The notes beneath the pieces were generated by a model. It worked only from the letters and a program-made list of their open reading frames with translations, did not search any database and was not told where the DNA came from. Shown piece by piece: positions 8,955 through 16,223 of a stretch of 64,000 bases of DNA. Origin of the DNA: Hymenobacter armeniacus (GTDB lineage Bacteria; Bacteroidota; Bacteroidia; Cytophagales; Hymenobacteraceae); contig NZ_JACXAC010000006.1 of assembly GCF_014699055.1 (NCBI RefSeq), forward strand, positions 62,001 to 126,000, written 5' to 3'. The position numbers were made by a program, and so were the translations under genes. Within the stretch, counting starts at the first letter, position 1. Each line of letters starts with the position of its first letter.

Positions 8955-10463
8955 ATGAATTCAATTGTCCGAACCACTACGGGCTGGCTGTTGGCCGGAA
9001 TGTTGGCGGCCGCGCCCTTTGCCGCATCCGCCCAGAAAAAGCCAACCGCAAAACCCGCCGCCAAGCCTGCCAACGCCGAGAGCGCCATCCGCGAAGCCGA
9101 CATCAAGCGCGATTTGTACGCGCTGGCCGGCGACCATTACCGGGGCCGGGAGGGCGGTACGCTCGATGAGCTGAAGGCCTCCGTGTGGCTGGCCGACCAG
9201 ATTCGGGCCATTGGCCTGCAGCCGGCGGGCGACGACGGCACGTATTTTCAGTGGTTTCATCTGCAGCGCACGCGCCTCACCAAAGCCAGCAAGCTCAGCA
9301 TCGGCACGCACCAGCTGAAGCCGAACGCGGACGCCCTCGTGTTTGCCCCCACCAACTATGCCGTGACGGCGCCGCTGGTGTACGTGGGCACCGGCACGGC
9401 CGCCGAGCTGGCCAAAGTCGACATCAAGGGCAAGGCCGTGGCGGTGCTGTTTTCGGGCACGGTGCCGGCCGATTTGAGCTTCCGCCGCTTCCTGACGCTG
9501 ACCATGAACACGAAATCGGCGGAGCTGCTGAAGGCGGGCGCCGCGGCCGTGGTGTTTGTGGCCGATGCTCGCGCCCAGGCCATTTACGAGCACTGGGGCC
9601 ACATTTACGAGCGGGGCCGCTACGGCCTGCCCGGCGACCCCAACACCAAAGTGGTGGACACCCCGCCCCTGCTCCTGCTGCCCGAAAGTGCCAAAGACTG
9701 GGTGCAGCAAGCCGGCCAGCAGCTGGTGGTGGATTTGAAAGTGGAGAGCTTCCTGTACCCCTCGGTGAACATTGTGGCCACCGTGCCCGGCACCGATGCC
9801 CAATTGCGGAAGGAAAACGTGCTGTTCAGCACCCACCAGGACCACGACGGCGTGCGCGCCCCGGTGGCCGGCGACTCCATCTACAACGGCGCCGACGACA
9901 ACGCCACCGGCTGCGCGGCCCTGCTGGCCATCATGCGGGCCTTCAAAAAGCAGCCGGCGCGGCGCACGGCCCTGTTCGTGTTTCACGGCGCCGAGGAGCG
10001 GGGCCTGCTGGGCTCGCGCTACTATTCGGCCAAGCCCACGGTGCCGCCGTCGTCCATTGTGGCCGTGCTGAACGCGGAGATGATGGGCCGCAACGCGCCC
10101 GACAGCGCCGCCCTGCTGGGCTCCATTGCGCCCCACCTCAACTCGTCGGACCTGGTGAAAACGGCCCTGGCGGCCAACCAGGCGGGCCCCAAATTCAAGC
10201 TCGACACCGAGTGGGACAAGGCCACCCACCCCGAGGGCTGGTATTTCCGCTCCGACCACCTGCCCTACGCCCGCCTGGGCATTCCGGCAGTGATGTACAC
10301 CTCGGTGCTGCACGTAGACTACCACACCCCGCGCGACGAGCCCAGCCGCATCGATTACCCCAAGCTCACCCGCATGACCCAGTGGATGTACCTCACCGGC
10401 TGGGCCGTGGCCAACCGCACGGCCCCACCCGCCCGCGAGCCCGGCTTCAAGCTGGAACGATAA
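8955..10463 (+). CDS. M28 family zinc aminopeptidase with PA domain
   Basis: A 502-residue exported metallopeptidase. The signal peptide is residues 1-26 (ends ASA), followed by a Lys/Pro/Ala linker. A protease-associated insert around residues 130-260 precedes the catalytic core. Zinc-binding blocks of clan MH are visible: 'STHQDHDG' (His near 293), 'NGADDNATG' (bridging Asp), 'GAEERGLLGSR' (catalytic Glu pair), 'AEMMGRN' and the late His in 'DYHTPRDE'. It should remove N-terminal residues from peptides in the periplasm or outside the cell. It lies 48 nt after the S9 gene and 20 nt before the next hydrolase. Confidence 0.92.
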   Translation: MNSIVRTTTGWLLAGMLAAAPFAASAQKKPTAKPAAKPANAESAIREADIKRDLYALAGDHYRGREGGTLDELKASVWLADQIRAIGLQPAGDDGTYFQWFHLQRTRLTKASKLSIGTHQLKPNADALVFAPTNYAVTAPLVYVGTGTAAELAKVDIKGKAVAVLFSGTVPADLSFRRFLTLTMNTKSAELLKAGAAAVVFVADARAQAIYEHWGHIYERGRYGLPGDPNTKVVDTPPLLLLPESAKDWVQQAGQQLVVDLKVESFLYPSVNIVATVPGTDAQLRKENVLFSTHQDHDGVRAPVAGDSIYNGADDNATGCAALLAIMRAFKKQPARRTALFVFHGAEERGLLGSRYYSAKPTVPPSSIVAVLNAEMMGRNAPDSAALLGSIAPHLNSSDLVKTALAANQAGPKFKLDTEWDKATHPEGWYFRSDHLPYARLGIPAVMYTSVLHVDYHTPRDEPSRIDYPKLTRMTQWMYLTGWAVANRTAPPAREPGFKLER

Positions 10464-10483
10464 CGAAGCAGTAGCACCGAGCC

Positions 10484-11422
10484 ATGACAAAACCTGGACT
10501 TGACCGTCACCTGCTGGCCGTGCTGGCCTTCTGGCTGCTGGCCCTGACGCTGCACGCGCAATCGAACACCAAAGAGGGCTACGTCGCGGTGCCGGGCGGC
10601 AAGGTGTGGTACCAAGTGTTGGGCGCCGACAAGCCGGGCGTGCCGCTGCTGGTGCTGCACGGCGGGCCGGGCTCGGGCAGCGGCGCCTTCGGCAATTTCA
10701 CGGCCCTGGCCGATGAGCGGCCGGTGATACTCTACGACCAGCTGGGCTGCGGCAAGTCGGACCGGCCCGACAACCCCAGCCTGTGGACACTGGGCCGCTA
10801 CGTGGAGGAACTAGACGCCGTGGTGCGCGCCCTGGGCTACCCCAGGCTGCACCTGCTGGGCCACTCCTGGGGCACCACGCTGGCCACGGAATACGTGCTT
10901 ACCAAGAAACCGCCGCAGGTCGTCAGCCTCATCGAGTCGAGCCCGTGGCTGGACACCAAGCGCTGGATTTCGGACGCCCAGCGCTACGTGGCCGAGCTGC
11001 CCCCGGCCCAGCGCGAGGCCTTTAGGCTGGAAAACGCTACCGACTCGGCCAGCCGGCGCAAGTACCAGCAGGCGGTGGATTACTACTACAGCCTGCACGT
11101 GTACCGCAACAAGCCGAAGGTGCTCACCTGGCAAAAAGGCGGCGGCAAGCAGGCTTACGAAACCATGTGGGGCAAGAACGAAACCACCTCCACCGGCAAC
11201 ATGAAGCACTATTCGCGGGTGTCGTCGCTCAACAGTCTCACCCTGCCGGTGCTCTACCTCTGCGGGCGCTACGACGAAGCCACGCCCGCCTCCACGGCTT
11301 ATTTCCAACAGCGTACGCCGCACTCGCAGCTGGTGGTGCTGGAAAACGCCTCGCACACGGCCTACCGCGAAGTGCCCGACGCGTATTTCCGGGCGGTGCG
11401 GGATTTTTTGCACCAGCAATAA
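10484..11422 (+). CDS. Proline iminopeptidase-like alpha/beta hydrolase (S33)
   Basis: A 312-residue alpha/beta hydrolase with an N-terminal hydrophobic signal (residues 10-25). 'LHGGPGSGSG' is the oxyanion HGGPG motif typical of S33 proline iminopeptidases, GHSWGT (near residue 126) holds the nucleophile, 'GRYDEATP' the acid and 'NASHTAY' the histidine. The family releases N-terminal proline from short peptides, fitting with upstream DPP4-like and M28 enzymes that leave proline-containing products. A broader esterase role cannot be excluded. It starts 20 nt after the M28 gene, so probably belongs to the same operon. Confidence 0.88.
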   Translation: MTKPGLDRHLLAVLAFWLLALTLHAQSNTKEGYVAVPGGKVWYQVLGADKPGVPLLVLHGGPGSGSGAFGNFTALADERPVILYDQLGCGKSDRPDNPSLWTLGRYVEELDAVVRALGYPRLHLLGHSWGTTLATEYVLTKKPPQVVSLIESSPWLDTKRWISDAQRYVAELPPAQREAFRLENATDSASRRKYQQAVDYYYSLHVYRNKPKVLTWQKGGGKQAYETMWGKNETTSTGNMKHYSRVSSLNSLTLPVLYLCGRYDEATPASTAYFQQRTPHSQLVVLENASHTAYREVPDAYFRAVRDFLHQQ

Positions 11423-11479
11423 GCCGGCGCCCGGTCAATTTCGTTATGCTACTCGGCTGCCACTTCCCCCTTGCCGCTC

Positions 11480-11893
11480 ATGAACCTGACCAACGCTGAA
11501 CTGGCCTTCGTGCTGGGCCGCCTGCTGATGGGCGTGGCCTTTCTGACCCACTTTCTGGTGCGGCTGCCCAAGCTGGCCGCCTTTCAGGCGGGCATGGTGA
11601 AGCAGTTTGCCAATTCGCTGCTGCCCGAGCTGCTGGTGCGGCCCTTCGTGGCCGTGCTGCCGTTTGCAGAAGGCGCCATCGGCCTGCTTTTGATTATCGG
11701 GTTGTTTACCCGGCCGGCGCTGGCGGCGGCCATGCTGCTGATGACGGCCCTAGTGTTCGGCAGCAGCCTGCTGGAACAATGGGCCACCGTGGGCACGCAG
11801 CTGGTGTACGGCCTGTTCCTATTTGCGCTGATTTTGCACAGCCAGTACAACCGCCTGTGCCTCGACCGCACGACGGGCCCGGCAGTACATTGA
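11480..11893 (+). CDS. DoxX family membrane protein
   Basis: A 137-residue integral membrane protein with four hydrophobic segments, typical in length for DoxX/DoxD-like proteins. Segments such as 'GRLLMGVAFLTHFLVRLPKL' and 'EGAIGLLLIIGLFTRPAL' match the family pattern. ATG 11480 is preferred over the TTG three codons earlier. DoxX-type proteins are linked to thiol or quinol redox chemistry and oxidative stress in other bacteria; the role here is not evident. It lies 57 nt after the iminopeptidase gene and may end that operon. Confidence 0.8.
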   Translation: MNLTNAELAFVLGRLLMGVAFLTHFLVRLPKLAAFQAGMVKQFANSLLPELLVRPFVAVLPFAEGAIGLLLIIGLFTRPALAAAMLLMTALVFGSSLLEQWATVGTQLVYGLFLFALILHSQYNRLCLDRTTGPAVH

Positions 11894-11967
11894 AAACGGG
11901 CTGAACAATTAGGGGAATAAGCTGGTCATTGCCTCGCTGTGCCATTATCCAGCTTCACGCCCCTCCC

Positions 11968-12597
11968 ATGCGCCACCTCACCGCCGCCGACATCCAGGCT
12001 TTCGACAAGATTTACCGCCTCAACCTCGTCAACGGCCTGCCCGGCTTCAAACCCGCCAACCTGGTGGGCACGGCCGCACCCGACGGCGCCACCAACCTGG
12101 CCGTGTTCAGCTCGGCCCTGCACCTGGGCTCCGACCCCGCCCTGCTCGGCATCGTGACGCGCCCCACCACCGTGCCGCGCCACACCTACGCCAACCTCAA
12201 AGCCACCGGCTGCTTCACCCTCAACCACGTGCCGGTGGCCCTGGCCGCGCCCGCGCACTACACCTCCGCCAATTTTCCCGACACGGTTTCGGAGTTCGAT
12301 GAGTGCGGCTTTACGGCCGCTTTTCGGGACGACTTTCCGGCGCCCTACGTGGCCGAAAGCCCGCTGAGCATCGGCCTGCGGCTGCTCGAAGAGCACGCCA
12401 TCAGCAACGGCACCGTGCTGCTGGTGGGTGCCGTGGAACACGTTTACCTGCAGGACGAAGGCCTGCGCGACGACGGCACCCTGGACCTGGTGGCGCTGGC
12501 CGCGGCTTGCATCTCCGGCCTCGATGGCTACCATGCCGTGCAGCCGCCCGTGCGCTTTGGCTACGCCCGCCCGGGCCAGTTCCCAAAGCCTGAGTAG
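11968..12597 (+). CDS. Flavin reductase family protein (flavoredoxin-like)
   Basis: A 209-residue soluble protein with the FMN-binding split-barrel pattern: 'KPANLVGTAAPDGATNLAVF' near the N-terminus, then 'THNTYANLKATG'-like and 'FTLNHVPVAL' segments (here HTYANLKATGCFTLNHVP). This layout is typical of flavin reductase/flavoredoxin-like proteins in Bacteroidota, which bind FMN and use NAD(P)H or accept electrons. ATG 11968 is used; the open frame extends upstream only to a TTG. The gene converges with the metallo-beta-lactamase-fold gene and a bidirectional terminator separates them. Confidence 0.82.
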   Translation: MRHLTAADIQAFDKIYRLNLVNGLPGFKPANLVGTAAPDGATNLAVFSSALHLGSDPALLGIVTRPTTVPRHTYANLKATGCFTLNHVPVALAAPAHYTSANFPDTVSEFDECGFTAAFRDDFPAPYVAESPLSIGLRLLEEHAISNGTVLLVGAVEHVYLQDEGLRDDGTLDLVALAAACISGLDGYHAVQPPVRFGYARPGQFPKPE

Positions 12598-12645
12598 CCT
12601 CAGGCCCGATGGCATTGCTATCAGGCTAGAAATCAACAAAAAGCA

Positions 12646-12682
12646 AAAGGCCTGTTCCCTCGTTGGAAACAGGCCTTTTTTT
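12646..12682. terminator. Bidirectional intrinsic terminator
   Basis: Stem AAAGGCCTGTTcC / GGaAACAGGCCTTT with a CTCGTT loop has A-run and T-run flanks on both sides. It lies between the convergent flavin reductase and metallo-beta-lactamase-fold genes and can end both transcripts. Confidence 0.88.
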
Positions 12683-12696
12683 GCCAGCAGCATTGG

Positions 12697-13896
12697 CTAC
12701 GGATACTGCGTTTCGATTTTTCGGGCCCAGGAGTCGGTGTAGCGCTGGTCGCCGCGGTGCGCGGGTGCCGTGTCGTCGGTCAGGTGGCTTTGCACATTCG
12801 AGCCGCCGTGCCCGGGCTCCGCAAATTCGGCCGGGTGGTCGCGGTACCAGGCCCGGTACGAGCCATCGGCAGTGCGCTGCATGGTCTTGCTGGGCGAATC
12901 CGATTTCTTCGCGCGGCCGTGCTTGCCTTTTTTGCGCTTCTTTTTGCCATTGCCGGCCGTGGCCAGGGCCACCCCGCCAATGGCAAGGCCTGCCACGGCC
13001 AGGATTTTCAGCCAGGGCTGCACCAGGGGCGGCGGCACCGAGGTCACGCCGCTGCCATCGGCGCGGGCGGGCACTTTGGCGTAGCGGCCCACTTTGGGGC
13101 GGGCCAGCGCGTCGAACTGCGGCACGAAGTCGGCCAATTGGCGACGCAGCTCCTCGCCGTGCATGGGAATGCCGTGGCCGGTGGCGGCCACTTCGGGCTC
13201 CATGCGCGCCAGCAGCGCCATCGAGTCGCGGGCGGCATCCCAGTCGGGCGTGAAGTAGGCCGGCGGGCCGTGCACTTCCTGCTTTTGGGTGAAAGTGCTG
13301 GTACCCGACTCGGCAAAAACCGTGGTGAAGGCATCGCCGGCCACCAGCACCTTGTCGTGCTCGCGGAAGAACGACACGTGCCCGAACGTGTGCCCCGGCG
13401 TGTGCACCCAGCGCCAGCCCGGCAGGCCGGGCATGCGGCCATCGGCGGGCAGGGCCTGCACGCGCGAGCCGAAATCGTAGGCGTGCTTGGGGTAGGCAAA
13501 CGACAGGTAGGCCATCATGCCGCGGCCCACGGTGGGGTCGGGCGGCGGAAAGCTCGACTTGCCGGTGAGGTAGGGCAGCTCCAGCGGGTGGGCGTACACG
13601 GGCACGTCGGGCCAAGCGGCCAGCAGGCCGTCGAGGGCGCCCACGTGGTCGAAATGCCCGTGGGTGAGCAGGATGGCGGCGGGCGGCGTGTCGGGCCCGA
13701 ACAGCGCTTCGGCCTGTTTGCGAATCTTGTCGGCCGAGCCCGGCAGGCCGCCATCAATCAGCACCCAGGGGCCCTGCGGCTGGTCTTGTGGGAAAGCGTA
13801 GTACAGGTTCACAAACACGTCGCGCAGCACGCTCAGGCCGGGCACTACGGCGGTGAAAGCGGGCGTGTTGGCCCGGGTGGCATCGTTGGAAAGCAT
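12697..13896 (-). CDS. MBL-fold metallo-hydrolase with C-terminal membrane anchor and basic tail
   Basis: A 399-residue protein. Residues 1-285 form a metallo-beta-lactamase fold: HxHxDH is THGHFDH at 78-84, PGHT gives His169, GDAF gives Asp188 and TGHG gives His241, so both zinc sites look complete. This pattern is close to glyoxalase II-like hydrolases. No N-terminal signal peptide is visible. Residues 295-315 form one transmembrane helix, followed directly by a Lys/Arg cluster (KKKRKKGKHGRAKK) and a polar, His/Asp-rich tail of about 65 residues. Because the positive charges follow the helix, the tail is likely cytoplasmic. The catalytic domain is conventional; the C-terminal extension is not, and its role is unknown. 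Confidence 0.85.
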   Translation of the reverse strand: MLSNDATRANTPAFTAVVPGLSVLRDVFVNLYYAFPQDQPQGPWVLIDGGLPGSADKIRKQAEALFGPDTPPAAILLTHGHFDHVGALDGLLAAWPDVPVYAHPLELPYLTGKSSFPPPDPTVGRGMMAYLSFAYPKHAYDFGSRVQALPADGRMPGLPGWRWVHTPGHTFGHVSFFREHDKVLVAGDAFTTVFAESGTSTFTQKQEVHGPPAYFTPDWDAARDSMALLARMEPEVAATGHGIPMHGEELRRQLADFVPQFDALARPKVGRYAKVPARADGSGVTSVPPPLVQPWLKILAVAGLAIGGVALATAGNGKKKRKKGKHGRAKKSDSPSKTMQRTADGSYRAWYRDHPAEFAEPGHGGSNVQSHLTDDTAPAHRGDQRYTDSWARKIETQYP

Positions 13897-14060
13897 AGGC
13901 GGTGTAGAAAGGTGAAGCAGGAATAATGAGCAGCCCGCGGCGAAGCGGTTCCGGCCGCGCCGGGCTCCTTGCTACTACGGCCGCCACCAACGAGCGGGTT
14001 GACTTTTCTTCGGGGCACTGCCGGGCCGGCAGGGCCTACCGTCGTGCTTGCACCAAACGC

Positions 14061-14093
14061 AAAAAGCCCGCCACCCAATGGGTAGCGGGCTCT
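14061..14093 (-). terminator. Intrinsic terminator for the small lipoprotein gene
   Basis: Read on the minus strand, AGCCCGCTACCC-ATT-GGGTGGCGGGCT is followed by a T-run. It begins 20 nt after the stop of the lipoprotein gene at 14113. Confidence 0.85.
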
Positions 14094-14112
14094 CAAAGCC
14101 GAGCTAAAAAAA

Positions 14113-14481
14113 TTACTTGGGCTGCTGCTGGTCGTTGGTGTTGCCGTTGCCGTTCGTCGACTTGTCGGGCGTGGCCATGGTGCCGCTGGCCGACTGCGGC
14201 GAGGCGGCACTCTTGCCGGCCGGGGCCGAGTTGAGCTGGTCCTGCACGGTGCCGTTGGCAATGGCGGCGGCCGAGCCCACGCCCCCAGCGGCCGGAGCCT
14301 CCTGCTTGTAGTTGATGCTGTCGCGGTTCACGTCCCAATTGTGCCAGCCGGGAGCTTTGGTGAAACCGTGTTTGAATTGCGGGTTTTCGCCGGGGCTCCA
14401 GCGGTAGTCGCAGGACGAAAGCGTGGCGGCCAAAGCGGTGCCCAGCAGCAAGGCCAGGGCAGGACGAGAAGAAAGCTTCAT
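14113..14481 (-). CDS. Small hypothetical lipoprotein
   Basis: A 122-residue exported protein. The start at 14481 gives MKLSSRPALALLLGTALAAT and a lipobox LSSC, so it is very likely a lipoprotein cleaved before Cys24. The mature part starts with a Trp/Tyr-containing stretch (CDYRWSPGENPQFKHGFTK) and ends in a low-complexity Ala/Ser/Asn/Gln tail (GNGNTNDQQQPK). I do not recognise a family. It has its own candidate promoter (14507-14537) and terminator, so it seems to be expressed alone. It is one of three small minus-strand lipoprotein-like genes within 4 kb. Confidence 0.78.
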   Translation of the reverse strand: MKLSSRPALALLLGTALAATLSSCDYRWSPGENPQFKHGFTKAPGWHNWDVNRDSINYKQEAPAAGGVGSAAAIANGTVQDQLNSAPAGKSAASPQSASGTMATPDKSTNGNGNTNDQQQPK

Positions 14482-14506
14482 GAAGTAGGTCTTGGGATTG
14501 GACACA

Positions 14507-14537
14507 CAAAGTACGGGGATTTCGGGCGGAAGGCCAA
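14507..14537 (-). promoter_or_regulatory. Candidate Bacteroidota promoter for the lipoprotein gene
   Basis: On the minus strand TTG (14537-14535) is followed after 21 nt by TACTTTG (14513-14507), near the Bacteroidota -33 TTG / -7 TAnnTTTG pattern. The implied start lies about 20 nt before the ATG at 14481. Pattern match only. Confidence 0.4.
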
Positions 14538-14603
14538 CCCAAAGCCGCCGCGGGCGTTACTTTCGGGCACGGCGCGTGCCGCCTCTTGTGCTGCTTTTCC
14601 ATC

Positions 14604-15746
14604 ATGGCCGCTTCCGATGCCAACCAGCCTTCCCGCTTCCGCCGGGCCCTTGGGGCGGTGGGGCGCGCCGCCCTGCTGCCCGTGCAAGGCGCTGGCTACC
14701 TCATTCGCTCGGGCCGGGCGCACCAGCATTTCTTCCTCCCGGTGCTCAACGGCGCGCTCGGCGACCAGCTGGCGGCCCGCTTCGACCGCCGCGCCATCCA
14801 AATGAGCTTTCGGCGGGGCGGCGAGGACGTGCCCGTGGCCGACCTGCGCCTCACCGAGCCCCAGCAGAAAACCGTGGTGTTTGTGCACGGCCTGATGGGC
14901 GACGAGCTCATCTGGCAAACCGGCTTTCAGGACGCGCCCGGCAGCCGGCGCTTCGGCCCGCGCCTGGCCGAGGAAACGCACTGCCGCTCCCTCTACGTGC
15001 GCTTCAACTCGGGCCTGCACCTCTCCGAAAACGGCCGCGAGCTCAGCCGCCTGCTCACCGAGCTGGTGACCACCTACCCCGACGCCGTGGGCGAACTGGT
15101 GCTGGTGGGCCACAGCATGGGCGGGCTCATCATTCGCTCGGCGGGGCACTACGGCAGCGGCGTGGGCCGCCTGAAAGGCTTTAGCGAAGCGCTGCACGCC
15201 GGCATGAATACCGGCAGCATCGCCGACCATCCCATTCTGGAGCCGGAGCCCTGGCTGGCGCACTTGCGGTCGGTTTTCCTCCTTGGCACGCCCAACGACG
15301 GCTCGTGGCTGGAACAGAATTCGCACTTCACCGCGCGGCTGCTGGAGCGCATCAACCTGTTTCCCACGCGTTTTTTCAGCAAGGCCCTCAACCAGCGCAG
15401 CAACGGCATCAAGGACCTGCGCTACTCCATTCTGGTAGACGAGGACTGGCAGGACGCCCACGCCAACGACCTGACGCCGCCGCGCACCCCCGTGCCGCCG
15501 CTGCCGGGCGTGCGCTACCACATTTTGATGGGCGCGTGGCTGCGCTCCACGCGCCCCTCGGCGCTGCGTGAGTACTTCGGCGACGGGCTGGTGGGCCAGG
15601 GCAGTGCCCGCGGCCACGCCACGTTCGGCGATGAGGCGGCCCTGCCCGAGGGCGCCAGCGTGCGCACGGCCGTGTTCAGCCAGCAGCACCACGGCGGCCT
15701 GCTCACGCACCCGGAGGTGTTTCAGTACCTCAAGCAGTGGGCCTGA
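14604..15746 (+). CDS. Alpha/beta hydrolase, lipase/PGAP1-like
   Basis: A 380-residue protein without an obvious signal peptide. ATG 14604 is used in preference to a TTG six codons upstream. The hydrolase block has 'VFVHGLMGDELIW' (oxyanion HG), the nucleophile elbow GHSMGG and 'LLGTPNDGS', a combination seen in triacylglycerol lipase and PGAP1-like esterases. A terminal His candidate is in 'VFSQQHHGGLL'. The first 95 residues, before the hydrolase fold, contain no motif I know. The substrate is likely an ester or lipid, but this is inferred from the fold. Genes on both sides are on the opposite strand. Confidence 0.82.
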   Translation: MAASDANQPSRFRRALGAVGRAALLPVQGAGYLIRSGRAHQHFFLPVLNGALGDQLAARFDRRAIQMSFRRGGEDVPVADLRLTEPQQKTVVFVHGLMGDELIWQTGFQDAPGSRRFGPRLAEETHCRSLYVRFNSGLHLSENGRELSRLLTELVTTYPDAVGELVLVGHSMGGLIIRSAGHYGSGVGRLKGFSEALHAGMNTGSIADHPILEPEPWLAHLRSVFLLGTPNDGSWLEQNSHFTARLLERINLFPTRFFSKALNQRSNGIKDLRYSILVDEDWQDAHANDLTPPRTPVPPLPGVRYHILMGAWLRSTRPSALREYFGDGLVGQGSARGHATFGDEAALPEGASVRTAVFSQQHHGGLLTHPEVFQYLKQWA

Positions 15747-15759
15747 GCCGCCCAGCAAC

Positions 15760-15796
15760 AAAAAAGCCGCACTCAGCAAAGAGTGCGGCTTTTTTG
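15760..15796. terminator. Bidirectional intrinsic terminator
   Basis: AAAAAAGCCGCACTC-AGCAAA-GAGTGCGGCTTTTTT is a perfect stem with A and T runs on both sides. It ends both the lipase-like gene (plus) and the Ser/Thr-rich lipoprotein gene (minus). Confidence 0.9.
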
Positions 15797-15815
15797 GCTA
15801 ATAACCGTTTCGTTA

Positions 15816-16115
15816 TCAGGTAGTGGTGCCCGACGTGGTGGTACCAGACGTGGTAGTGCCCGACGTGGTAGTACCCGATGTGGTGCCGCTGGTGGTGCCC
15901 GACGTGCTGGTGCCCGGGTTGGCAGTGCCCGTGGTGGAACCCGTGGTGCTACCCGAAGTGGAGCCGTAGGTGGTAGTGCCCGTGGAGCCGGACGTGCTGC
16001 CCGAGGTGGTGCCGCTGGTCGAGCCCGCGTTTTCGGAAGTGGAGCAGGCGCTGAAAAGGACGAGCGACGAGCACAGGAATGCGCCGGTCAGCCCAGTAAG
16101 CCATTTACGTTTCAT
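15816..16115 (-). CDS. Small Gly/Ser/Thr-repeat lipoprotein
   Basis: A 99-residue protein with an n-region MKRKWLTG, a hydrophobic core and lipobox FSAC, so processing before Cys24 is likely. Everything after that is made almost wholly of Gly, Ser and Thr in repeats such as TSGTT and GSTTGSTTG, ending with four tandem SGTTT-type units. At DNA level this is an imperfect 12-15 nt tandem repeat (15816-16025) that could slip during replication. Such a sequence suggests a flexible, possibly O-glycosylated surface tether; Bacteroidota glycosylate Asp-Ser/Thr-hydrophobic motifs, but that motif is not evident here. Family unknown. Confidence 0.75.
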   Translation of the reverse strand: MKRKWLTGLTGAFLCSSLVLFSACSTSENAGSTSGTTSGSTSGSTGTTTYGSTSGSTTGSTTGTANPGTSTSGTTSGTTSGTTTSGTTTSGTTTSGTTT

Positions 16116-16223
16116 GGGGCAATGGAAATGTGGAAAGAAAGGAAAGGTGCCGGTTGGCTCTATGGCTATACGGGCATTGGCGGCGCGATTTACCCGTATT
16201 CTTGCGATATAAATACGTATTTC

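Noticed and set aside
15816..16025. Possible CRISPR array because of short regular repeats
   Set aside because: The repeats are in-frame codons for Ser/Gly/Thr, are contiguous without spacers, and no cas gene is near.
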